Of a DNA stretch of 64,000 nucleotides, positions 37,901 through 48,091 are shown piece after piece. Within the stretch, counting starts at the first letter, position 1. The number at the start of each line of letters is the position of its first letter. Below the pieces are notes generated by a model. The model saw nothing but the letters and a program-made list of their open reading frames with translations. It had not been told where the DNA came from and searched no databases. The stretch spans positions 1,736,001-1,800,000 of the forward strand of contig BQMF02000011.1 in the NCBI GenBank assembly GCA_027922465.2, in the 5' to 3' direction. The DNA comes from Turritopsis dohrnii (taxonomy: Eukaryota; Cnidaria; Hydrozoa; Anthoathecata; Oceaniidae). The position numbers were made by a program, and so were the translations under genes.

Positions 37901-40900
37901 CCTAGCAACAAAAAATTGGTGAATAATCAATTAATATACCTAAGTTATCCTTCGTTGTCAATTGAGCACGGAAACTAATATAATAAGTTGAGCATGTTCT
38001 AGTTCATATAAATAGTTGAGCATGTTTTTAAAGAGTACCTTTGTGCGCGATCAAAAGCGTGTCTTGCCTAACTCTAGGAGCGTTATATCGATCGCTATCC
38101 CTTGCTATCAAGCAATCATCGTATTTCACAAAATCTGATGGTCCTTTCGTTTCAATAAAATTAATTCTGACCGGTCAAGTTGATCAACCATAACAAAAAA
38201 TACATGATCAAGTGCCTTATATCGCCAGTCATTGACCGCTGACCACCCGTTAGTTGCAGCGCTGAAGAGGTGTCCAAGATAGCGTTTTCCAGTGATCTGG
38301 AGACCCTAAAATCCAAAACTAAGCAAATTACTTCCGGTCACAACAGTGGCAATACTGTTATTTCAAAAACAGAGAGAGAACTAATTGCATATTTTCTTTA
38401 AGTTTAAGTTTAGCATCTTTACCATATGATAACTGTTCAAACGTTTCACCATTTAGATTCATGTTGTTATCAGTTGTCCAGGCATAGACCTTGTTAAGAT
38501 CATGTTGGAGTTGGAAATTGTCCATATTAGGTAGTTTCCTAGAAAGAAATCAGTGACAAGCTGTTTAAGATGGTTATATCAAAGAGAAGCTAGATCAATG
38601 TGTTTATAGGTAGACTGGAGATGATTCCACCAAGATATTGATTGATATGTAAAAGAATTCATACCATATAAGCTGGTGTTTATATTAGGTTCACAGAGAA
38701 ATCCTGCTGACTTACCTCTGGTGTTGATGGAATGGGGTAATTTGGAAAAAACGAAAGCACTATGAATGTGATCAGGAATTCTGTGATTGAGAATTTGATG
38801 AATGAAAAGGATAGGGTTCTTGTCAAATCAAAAATCGAAAGTAAACCAAGTTTAGAAAAGAGTGCAGAAAAATGAGATCTAAAGGAGGAAAAATTAGTAA
38901 TGTTCTACCTCTATTATTGTTTGTGGACTGTAGTAGACTGTAGTAGAATATGATGACCCCTTAGGGTTACGATTAGTCATCCCCAAGGCCAGGATTCTGT
39001 TGTTTTTTTTTGTTTGCTGTTAAATGGCATTGACCACGCCATATTAATATAAATATAACACTTATGTATACAACTTAAGCACTGTGAAAAATGCTGAGTA
39101 GCTTATTCCTTCATTTGGTTCCATTTGCATTTTGCTGAGAAACATCACCAGCAGCTGTCGTGTTATGATTTTCAGGTTGTTGTTTTGCATTAGATTTTGA
39201 TTAGCTGGTTTTTTTAGAAAATTTCTCTAGAATAACTCCAGTATCTGCAGTTTTAGACTAGCTGTACATAAAAAACTTCTAGGGAAGAATTCGCAGAATT
39301 ATTTTTGTGTTTCAGGGTTAAACTTAATTTTGTGGAATTAATTTTGAAAATAAAAGTTCATGACCAAATGAAAAGAACGTAGAAGTCATAGATGAAATAA
39401 AAGTGACACATTCATGGACACATTCTTTTATTATTGGTAGGAGCTTTCAACCATAACTTTTGCCATTATCATCTCCATTATCAATCCATCCATGATAATG
39501 TAAGCCTGTGTCTTACGAAAAGCTTTGTATGTTTAAGTGGAATTTTTAACATGTGTTTTTTAATATAGTAAACATCTCCATTTCTCTTTGACAAGCTTTA
39601 TTGATCAGGCTTTTTTCCAGTTCATTACCATATGATGTTATTTTATAAAAAGTGCTTGTATCAAGTTTGATGCTTTGTAAACTTACTACATTGTATTGAT
39701 AATGGCCGAAGTTATGGCCGAAAGCCCCATGAATAGTAAAAGAATGTGTCAATGAATGTGTCGTTTATTTCATTAAAAAAATTTGTGATCAAGCAATTTT
39801 TCTTCAAAAATTTCGTCTATTAAGGTAATCTTAAAGCAAAGATCCATGAAATACCTGCATATACAAAAATGAAAACTGTGATTTCTGAGATGAGTAGAAA
39901 AAATATTTGCATATGCATGATTAGGCAATTATGTCCCAAGTACTAAAGTACTCAGGTAGAGTATTCTCACACAAATAGTTTTGTAGTTTCCCCCCCAAAA
40001 GTCCTTCATTTGTCAGTAACAGGGTTCCTACACTTCTGAAAAATCAGGGAAAACTGGAAAAACATACCAAATTCAAGGCTTGTCAGGGAAATTCAGGGAA
40101 AATCAGGAAATTTTTTAATTTATTGGCAAGAAATCAGGGAAAATCAGGGAAAATTTGTGACTATATACCATTTTTGTGTAGTATTTTAGTGTATTTCTTT
40201 TGGAATCTTTTTGACTAGAATACCTGAAGATTTTAACAGTACTTTTTGCTGTGCCTTGTACTCCCTTTTGTATGAATTCGTAGTTATTAAAGTGCAGTTT
40301 ACTAGGGAAATCATTCTCTTTTCAAATGTGTAATTCTTCTGTTGTTTTATGGTAGTAAATATTGTAGAAGTGTTTATAAAATCTGGAAAAAATGTTCCAT
40401 TTTCAGTTCTAATCAGGGAAAAACATATGTTTTTTGAGGAGGAAACTCTGGAAAAGAATATAGTAAGATGAAAAAAATCAGGGAAAAATTTTCACCCAAA
40501 TGTGTAGGAACCCTGAGTAATTTCTCAGTATCCTTTGATATTTCTTTTTTTCCCTTTGTTTGACCCTCCTGAACTGAAGTCATAAATGTTTCCTAAAAAA
40601 CATGCTGCACATGCATGCGTTTTTCTTTTTTTATTGAAACAGGAAATAAGTATGATTAATATTTAATGGCACATTTCTTTTTAAGCTGTTAAGGATAGTC
40701 CATACCCTCCGAGGTGAATTTTTTTGAAAAAAAATTTTTTTCAATATTTCCTTTCAATTTTTTATTTAAAAACAGATTCTGCAATCAGAATTTTAAAATT
40801 CCAAATAATTATGGAGTTATTAGCAAAAACCAAAAGGCAAAAAGGTTTTTTCATTTTGTTCAGTTGGCCTTTGCGCAAAAAAGTTTGCCACATATTTTGA

Positions 40901-43388
40901 AAAGAATCAAAGTTTGCCCCGTGAGGGAGAGTTGAAGTTAAAGAATCAACGTTTTTATAGGGTCATGAACAAAAAGCTTTATATTGTTGGAAGTAATGAG
41001 TTTTAAAAAAAACTGTGGCAAACTTTTTTCGACAAATGATCATGGATTTCAAAAGTGCAATTTGTTTGAAAAAAAAGTGTAATGGAGGGGAGTTGGAACT
41101 TTTTAATTCAATGCGTTCTAAATTTTACTTTTTTTCTTCTAATTCCTGTCCTTTTCATTTTTAATAAACAAAATATGGATCATTAGACAGATAATTAAAT
41201 AAGGATTCAGAAAATATATACTTTTGATAAGAAAAAATCAACACATTTCAAATTATCAGGGAAAAACTGAAATCATGCTTAGGAGGGTATAGGACTATCC
41301 TTAAGCTTGATAAAACTAATATACGTCTGTAGACTCCCACCCAGATGTTTGTTGCAGATAGATAATCTCAAGCATAAAAACTCAATAGTTTGATGACCTG
41401 TTTTGCATACTTCAAGAGAGTTTAATTTTTGTTTTATTTTCAATTTTGGTCACAAAGATTTTTTTCTTTCCGTAATGAATGAACGTTATTTTCATAAAGA
41501 TCTGTCATGTTAGAGTAACAAAGAAAACATAAAAATCAATCTCATCCCCCAGCCTTTCTCTTCTTTCTTGAATCAATCGGATCTAAACTGGTATACTAAA
41601 GCGGAGAAAGTCCAGGAATGAGATTGATTTATAGAGCTCATTTACGCATCACATCAATTCGTTTGCTTCACACACATTCACTGTATTGTAGTCAATCATT
41701 TTGAGTTTGAAAGAACAATTGATTACATTCCTCCTCGTAAAAATTACTGTCATCACCAAATTACTCGTGCTTGCACGGATTTTGAACCCTATAACAGCAT
41801 TTTGAAATATTAGCTGAAAAACAAGTGTTCTCTTAGGGGAGGGGGTCTGTATTAAACAAACCAGCAAGGAGACCTCCCCTCCCCTCAAAAAGGGGCATAC
41901 ATACTTTTTTAATGGTGTCTTAAAATGCAATTACTCATGATTTAAAACTGCTCATCAATCAAACTTATTATAAAAAATATAAAGAATACCTACTTTTTTT
42001 GTTTACAAAACGAATGCAGTCATTTTTATATTATTTTATTGATTTTATATATCTGTAAGGAGCCAAAAAGTTTAGATTTTTTAATCTAAACCTGAAGATG
42101 TGTCGGGAGACACGAAAAGCTTTGTTTTAAATAAATAAAATTTAAAAAGAAACTTGCGTTTTTAGTTAATTTTATTGATTTTTGTATTGTAAAATATCTG
42201 GTTATCATTTGTGTGAGTGTTTTCAAATTATGTTATAACCTATCGGCTGAGGTGTTTACTGTTGACTTCTAGGAGACCAACAAGGAAATCAAAGTGAGTA
42301 AATGGGATGGAAACGCCCTCAAACATGCCATAGATGATGCTGTGCGAAAGGTTTGAATTTTTCAGCCTTTTATGTTCACGAATAATTATATATAATGATG
42401 GTACTCAAATCTGTGGACCTGTTACTTGCAAAAAAAAATTGTGATTACGTTTGGCCAATGGATTTTTAGATCTTCACAGATGATTTAAAGTATGCGGAAA
42501 GAAACGTTTACGTTGATATCCGATTGCTGTTGAGCGCCCTTGGATGTGGTGTAGCTTTGTATGCACTATTATATGACTGGTTCCATCCTTTTCCACTATC
42601 AAGAAATGTTCTTATTGTTTGTGTGTTGTCGTATCTTTTCCAAATAGCTTTCTGACTTGTTAAGTGTTTAATAATCTGACATGATCATTGTGCTGGGAGA
42701 CGTCCATGTAACTTCTACTGAAAAGCAGGAAATTTATTGTAGAAACTAGGACTGTTTCAAACTGGGGCTATGTTGAATGATAATTTTGAGGCTTCAATAT
42801 AAACACTTGGCCATGTTTTTATACTTAGCATTATATTTGTCGCCTTAACGACACTACTTATAGATATTTCACCCTCATGTCTATTCTCACTTTTTTCATG
42901 ACGTTCATTGAAAAAAATATTATTTTAGTCGCCAAGCAGAAAGAGGCTGCTGGGCTGGTAGGTATACTCCAAATCTGTTAAATGCCGAATGTTATGCTGT
43001 TTTGCGGTTCAATTGTTTAAACGATACCTGCATGGTCCTTTTAGGATCCTGATTCAGAATGGAAAATTCAAACAGTTTTAAAGCGATTTGATAATATGTA
43101 CACTTGTGATATGCAAAAGACCGATGGAACCACGAAAAAAACCTCAAGTAGCTCTTTCTCCAAGTGAGTTGTATTTCTTGGCAATTTTTGAAGTTTTGTT
43201 TCACGTCTGTTATCTTCGTTCTTTTGCCATATCTCATATTCGGTTGAATGTGGCATCAGCAGTTATTTCTCATCTTTTTTAGGTGTGTTTCCACGTGGGT
43301 AAACGAAGATGGTGTGATCTCGATGGAAAAACTCCGTAATGACGTCATGGCAGTTCATAAGACTGTAATTAACAGCAAAAAGGACTGA
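31999..43388 (+). CDS. SPCS2: Signal peptidase complex subunit 2
   Basis: Non-catalytic subunit of the ER signal peptidase complex. Exons: 31999-32010, 37526-37549, 42273-42350, 42470-42630, 42864-42957, 43045-43163, 43283-43388. They total 594 nt (197 aa; human 226, with a longer N-terminus). Exons 3-7 are secure: KVSKWDGNALKHAIDDA matches the family's KIDKWDGSAVKNSLDDS, followed by two membrane spans either side of YDWFHPFPLSRN, then DPDSEWKIQTVLKRFDNMYT and a C-terminus VHKTVINSKKD. Exons 1-2 (MGGK; AKEKGKEN) are inferred from phase 0 splice sites and a hydrophilic lysine-rich start. If they are right, intron 1 spans 5.5 kb and contains two whole transposons. The gene is divergent from EMC2, another ER factor. 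Confidence 0.88.
32145..32271 (-). mobile_element. LINE 3' tail fragment
   Basis: The segment with GGAGACCACCCCAGTAGAT and AGGAGGTGGCCACCAAAT is a close match to the 3' end of the LINE at 18640-18770. Only the tail is present. The 3.2-kb TIR transposon is inserted at its end, immediately after CCACCAAATA. Confidence 0.75.
33677..33905 (+). pseudogene. C-terminal coding remnant inside the long-TIR transposon
   Basis: A plus-strand frame without an ATG runs to a stop at 33903-33905. It encodes INDKLWTQAEREAIIARAAS, then a basic KIPRLEI segment and a strongly acidic end (DDDNGSTDNDSESEASDD). It looks like the last exon of a transposon-borne protein. No catalytic motif is visible, so the product is not identified. 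Confidence 0.4.
34645..34692. repeat. Half copy of a CG-rich hairpin element
   Basis: CCTCATTACCAGGGCTTCTT then CTTGCCTTTTTGATATATGG resembles the left arm of the hairpin at 44362-44473 (CCTCGTACCCAGGGTTTCTT, TTGCCTTTTCGATATACGG). The right arm is not seen. Confidence 0.5.
36122..37436. mobile_element. hAT-like non-autonomous element
   Basis: Ends are perfect inverted repeats CAGACCTCCCAGAG / CTCTGGGAGGTCTG. Subterminal TGTCCTAAA words are repeated many times at both ends in inverted orientation, as in hAT elements. The flanks share AAAGTG in register, compatible with a decayed 8-bp target duplication. The 1.3-kb interior has no recognisable transposase. Located in intron 1 of SPCS2. Confidence 0.78.
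38390..38900 (-). pseudogene. Diverged LINE reverse transcriptase 3' fragment
   Basis: Minus-strand similarity to the C-terminal part of the LINE ORF at 18909-19260: both carry CTGACTTACCTCTGGTGTTG-type sequence followed by GCACTATGAA(C/T)G and TTGATGAATGA/TAAA words in the same order. Frames are broken. It lies in SPCS2 intron 2. Confidence 0.65.
38935..38985. repeat. Fragment of the CCCTAA-type MITE, copy D
   Basis: CTGTAGTAGAATATGATGAC followed by CCCTTAGGGTTA matches the left arm of copy C, then diverges. Only the outer arm remains. Confidence 0.5.
39485..39535 (+). repeat. Retroelement tail motif
   Basis: GATAATGTAAGCCTGTGTCT then TTACGAAAAGCTTTGTATG. A short stem followed by CGAAAAGCTTT recurs at 42090-42145, 58635-58690 and 60312-60360, suggesting a shared 3' tail of LINE/SINE copies. 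Confidence 0.45.
40020..40515. mobile_element. hAT-like MITE, 496 bp
   Basis: Perfect inverted ends CAGGGTTCCTACAC / GTGTAGGAACCCTG. The interior is crowded with ATCAGGGAAAA words in both halves. CAGGG termini are typical of hAT elements, and the flanks share AGTAA, compatible with a degraded 8-bp duplication. It lies in SPCS2 intron 2. Confidence 0.82.
40693..41300. mobile_element. TTAA-flanked non-autonomous element
   Basis: Flanked by TTAA on both sides (40689-40692, 41301-41304). Inverted ends GGATAGTCCATACCCTCC (left) and GGAGGGTATAGGACTATCC (right) match with one inserted base. TTAA targets are used by piggyBac and Kolobok elements. There is no transposase inside. Confidence 0.82.
41534..41634. 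repeat. Short hairpin MITE
   Basis: AAATCAATCTCATCCC...CTTTCTC at the left is matched by GAGAAAG...GGAATGAGATTGATTT at the right. About 100 bp, no coding capacity, in SPCS2 intron 2. Confidence 0.6.
42090..42145 (+). repeat. Retroelement tail motif with A-rich end
   Basis: CCTGAAGATGTGTCGGGAGA then CACGAAAAGCTTTGTTTTAA and AATAAATAAAATTTAAAAAG. It has the same order as the other tails: a stem, CGAAAAGCTTT, then AT-rich sequence. Confidence 0.5.
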
Positions 43389-43963
43389 GCATACCACGTG
43401 TTGAGTGACGTAGCTTGTCAAGTATTTAACCAATCGAAAATCATCAGAAAATATTACAATCTTCATACGCCATTTTTTCTTCATATATCTTTTTATGTTT
43501 CTTTTCCAGAGATCACGAAACATCTCGGTTTAAAAAAAAATGAGACATAACCATATGCTAAGCCTCATTGACTCAAACAAAATCCACAAGGTTTGCGCAG
43601 AGAAGTATTGGTATGGAAATGATAATGAATTATCTGTAACCTTTATTCAGTCACAGAGATATCATGTAATGTGAACAAAAGTTAGTGACGCCTGCTCGCT
43701 CTTCTACGCCCTTCACTGTGTAGCAAGTCCCCAACAGGTCTCCATTAACAGTCTGAGTTTTCCGATGCGTAAAATTCCACACATAAAAAACTCGAATTCC
43801 GATAGGTTGTTGGTAGGGCGTAATATAGAAATGCTATTTTTGAAATTATTGAAAGAATAGAATCCCTATTTTATCCGTTCGGAATTGTCCGGTATAATTC
43901 GGTCGTTGGTTGAGGATAATATTCGTTCGTTCATACCAGAGTTTTCAGACCTGCAATTCCTAA
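43389..43963. other. Non-coding sequence after SPCS2
   Basis: It contains the presumed SPCS2 3' end and no recognisable gene. No clear poly-A signal choice can be made from sequence alone. Confidence 0.45.
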
Positions 43964-46922
43964 AGCCTAGTTCCCAGGCGACGAAAATTCGTCGTTTGAC
44001 CTATCGCCGGCGAAGAGCGCAGTAGGAATATGATTTATCTCGTCGCTTTGAGTTCATCGCCGGGCGACGAATATAAAAAAAATTGATATTTGTCGCCCTC
44101 TCTCGTCGCCCTCATCTGTGACTTTCTGACCTTTTTGAAACTATCAAAGGATTGCCAATATTTCAAATAATGGATATTTAAATTTCGCTGATAATCTTTT
44201 GTTGTTTGTTGTTTTTTTTCACGTGCTTCTAGTAAGTAGAATGAAAGTATGAAAACACAACTTGAGAAAAATTTTGAAAATAGAAAAATAGGTTTTGACT
44301 CAAAAGAATGTCTGTCTGTAGAAATTCAGAAATATCCTTGTCTTTATATAAGGTGGAAACAACCTCGTACCCAGGGTTTCTTGCCTTTTCGATATACGGA
44401 CGGCGGCGACATACGATTATGCTTCTTCGCCGCCGCCCGTCTTTCGAAAAAGCAAGAAACCCTGGGTTGAGGTGGCAAGAAAGAAAAATACTTACCAGTA
44501 AACAAGCCTTAAAAACACAAAAGCCTTAAAAACTACAATGTCGCTATAAGGTACCCTGAGCTCATAAAAATTGAACAATGAACGCAAATATCACTTTATA
44601 TCATTGTCAAGGAATTGTTTTAACAGATAAACAGGCAAATTCTGAAAAAAGTTTTAATTCCACTATAAAAATCATTTCATGTATAAAAAAAAAATTCTAA
44701 AATTCCGCTCACGTAGTACCAAAAAAGAACGGCGTAGGGAAATTAATCGCGTTAAGTCTGTATTTTTAGGATTGAAAATGGTATCTTTAACTACTTTTAA
44801 ACTTATACAGTGTGTACACGAGAAAGTGGGTCACTCATTTTAAAAAACAAATAACTCTTCGAATTTTCACCAACACAATGCAGTTTTTATACCGTTGGAA
44901 AGAAGATTTTTTGAGCTTTCCAAAAATATAAGTTGTTATTTGTAAGAATGTTTGTTTTAAAGGATATTAACTATTTTTTGTTTCGACACGGTTGTTAATT
45001 TTGTAATGATCAATAAAACAGACTTTTAACGAGCAATTAATTCTTTGTTTCGTTGAAACAACCGCTGTTGGTGGTGTTGTGATAAGTTTGTCACGAAATA
45101 TTTTTTGACTTAATTGCGAGGTTTCATGGTAAAATCGATTATATCTCCCTAAAAATTTATTTTTCTAAACAAACACTTCTATAATTAGATTGTTGAAAAT
45201 TGAGCACGATAATTACCTAAATTTATGATTGTAGTATTTAAGGGTTGATAGCCAAAAAACGCAATAAACATTAAACTCAACATAACGTCTTTCCTAACGC
45301 AAACTGAAGTGTCTGATGTTGATCAAATAGAAAGAGGACTATATTAATTTAATGAAGCAATTCGAAATCCTCTTCAGATGTGTTCATTAATGTATTATCA
45401 CGCGTCATTTCCTTCTCATAGGCAGGAACTTGTTTTGTTGATCCGTGTGTAGTTGTAGAGATGTCGCTACGGGAACCATCTGTGGTTTTTTACCGAATAC
45501 AATGCAAGCTGCCTCGGAAAAAACAGAACGCATACTCGAGTGACGTATGGGACATTCTTTTAGACGTTTTGCCACACATTCACCTTCGCAACGCATTTTG
45601 AATTACAACAGTATTTTATTTGATTCTTTTTGTTCAAGTTTGTATAACTTGTTCTTTACTTTTTCAGCTTGAATCGTATTTTATATTCTACTTTTCTAAA
45701 AAAGATTCCTCTGTAAGTAGACTTTTGGTTGTAGATTCTGTAGACGATCTTGTTGTTAGTCTTGCAGGTTTTGTTTGAGGTTGATTTATCTCCATGCATC
45801 TGGCTGCCTTTTCAAACTTTTCTTGCTGCATTTTACAGACATTCAAGCCAGTTTTAGCGATTTCGACTCTTTCCTCTGCATTGATGGTAACATCTTGCCC
45901 ATAAATGTTCCCCATTTATCTCAAGTTTCTGCCAAAATAATTATAAACCGTTCTTTGTTTATTTTTTGAAACGGCATTAGCATTTCACTTTTGTTCTTTT
46001 CATAACTTTGATGTAGTTTTTGGTTTGTGCTTTGGTCTAGGAGTTGTGTTGTACTCCAGCATTTTGTTCTTTTTTTTCAAAAATTTGAGTACTTTGAAAT
46101 AAAACCTAGAATTATGCCGGAAAGAACTACTACAGGACAGTTATTGATATATGAGTTGTACAGAAACATTTTCTATGTGTAAATAAGTTTGAAAAGTACC
46201 CTTGACTAAATGACAGTTCAAAAAGAAAATCATTCTTTTTGATGGTGGTTTAAATGCAAGGCTTTCTAAATTGTAGTTTTTAAGGATTATGTATTGCAGT
46301 TTTTAAGGATTTTTTTGTCAATGAAACTAAGCAGACTTTTTAAAAATTTGTAATTTTAGCATTGTTTGAGCGAAAAATACAGTAGAAATCATCACTCAAA
46401 AACACTTTGCGGAATCATCATTCAGTCAAAAAACAAAAGGTAGTTTGTAATTGTAGTTTCAAGGCTTATTTGCAAAAAAAAGGCCTTTTTTAAATCATTC
46501 ATATTTCAACAAAAATGCTTTTATTTTCAAAACTATTTTCCGGGAAGGAGTCTTCATAGTACAAGGTATTAACGGACAGAAATGTAAAGCGAAACTATTC
46601 AAGAGTAACGTTGCTAAGAACTTCATTGTAGTTTTCAAGGCTTCTTTACTGGTAGTAACTAGCAGCTAATGTTTGGAAAGCTGTTAAGGAAGGTCTCGAC
46701 ATAACTGAAGGTTGTCATATCTTCAAAATAATAAATAGCAAAGTCTAAAAGTATTTTCCTCCTTACGTCGTTCATATCTGTTACACACTGCCACAAACTT
46801 TAAATTGTTTCTTATTGAAAGCGATGGGAACACATAAGCGACAAACATGGCCGATGAATTTCGGGCGACGAAATTTTCATCGCTTTCGGCGACAAGCTTC
46901 GTCATCCAGTGGGAACCTGCCT
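43964..46922. mobile_element. PIF/Harbinger-like element, about 3 kb
   Basis: Imperfect inverted ends: AGCCTAGTTCCCAGGCGACG at the left and the reverse complement of an end reading AGGCAGGTTCCCACTGGATG at the right, both continuing with GACGAA...GTCG words. The GTTCCCA core and TAA-like flanks (TAA / GAA) are of Harbinger style. The interior has two short minus-strand frames (45688-45915, helical and charged; 45405-45596) that could be remnants of an accessory protein; no DDE nuclease is recognised. A hairpin MITE (44362-44473) is nested inside. Confidence 0.5.
44362..44473. repeat. CG-rich hairpin MITE
   Basis: A near-perfect palindrome of about 112 bp. ACCTC...ACCCAGGGTTTCTTGC at the left pairs with GCAAGAAACCCTGGGTTGAGGT at the right, and the centre is GGCGGCGA...TCGCCGCC. 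It is strikingly CG-rich for this AT-rich window and is nested in the Harbinger-like element. Confidence 0.85.
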
Positions 46923-48091
46923 TGAATAAATGAATTCTAAAGTTTGTTATTGTCTCGTAAATCTCGTAAAGTTATTTTTGAAGTACCACAATCTCCCAAA
47001 CCTTCTAGTAAAATTATCTAAACTCCGCGCTACGACCTCGGTTTGTGGTTGCTCTCCCCTACGTACCTATAAACCCATCATTTATTATGTCAGGAAGAAT
47101 CGAATGGAACACTTAATTAACAGTATTACTGTAATGACTACGTTTCTGTCTGTCAGAAACTTTCGCGGGAAGAAAATTTCACAAATTATCAGGATTGCTT
47201 TGTGAACCGCCAAAATAAGTTTTGCGAGTTTATTTGAACTACCCGTCGGCGAAATTTAATAAATTTTCTTTCATGACCGAAGATTCCCCTTCATAAGAAA
47301 ATAATTAGAAATGAACTGAATAGGCATTATACAAATCTTTGAAAAAAGTGATGTTTTTGAATGAGACATCCTAAACATTTGTACAAAAAAATTCGTTTGA
47401 ATTTCTGGTAAAATACAATTTTTGTTCATCCGCGATAATAAATTCCCACGATATCAACTTTACCTTTTGGGGAACTGCGAAAACTAATTACGCGAAGTTT
47501 TTTCCTAAGCGCAAAAATTTCTGACAATAAAGTAAACAGTGCCTCGAGATGCTTCATTTGTGTGGTTTTTCCTTTGTTTCAAAGATTACAACTTGGAGAA
47601 TAAGGTTTTCTGCTAAAATCTTTTAAAATCTTGCCTTAATTTTCGCTTTTCCTACTAAAAAAAGTGCATCCCCCCAAATTCTATACACCAAAACTCGACA
47701 CACACTTATTTTTTAGGTCGATCTGATTTTTTGAAATGCCGATAAAGTCTGTCAAGTGATCATTTCGTGATCTGAAAAAAAAAGTAACAAGAATTCAAAA
47801 AACGTTTTCCCAACGTTATATATTAAGCCGTGATGTATGAGGGCGAGATAAGCTCACGTGATATTTATAAATTCTAAGTCAATGTTAGATGAAATAAAGT
47901 ATACATCAATATCCCAAAATTGATTCGTTTTTTACATGGCGGCATAAAAAGTTTTTTCTCCCAAATTCGTTTCTACCTTGATTGATTAAGTCGATTCTCC
48001 TGCCTCCATCATAAATACCAGAGCATCTATCTGGTTTGATGACTTTGTTTACTTCAGATTAATTTACAAATATTAACATCAACTATAAGCA
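46923..48091. other. Non-coding region downstream of FERRY3
   Basis: Sequence between the Harbinger-like element and the FERRY3 stop codon. I see no gene. Short CGCGAAAA/TTCGCG words near 47430-47520 recall the MITE in CHDH intron 2, but no paired ends were found. Confidence 0.45.
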
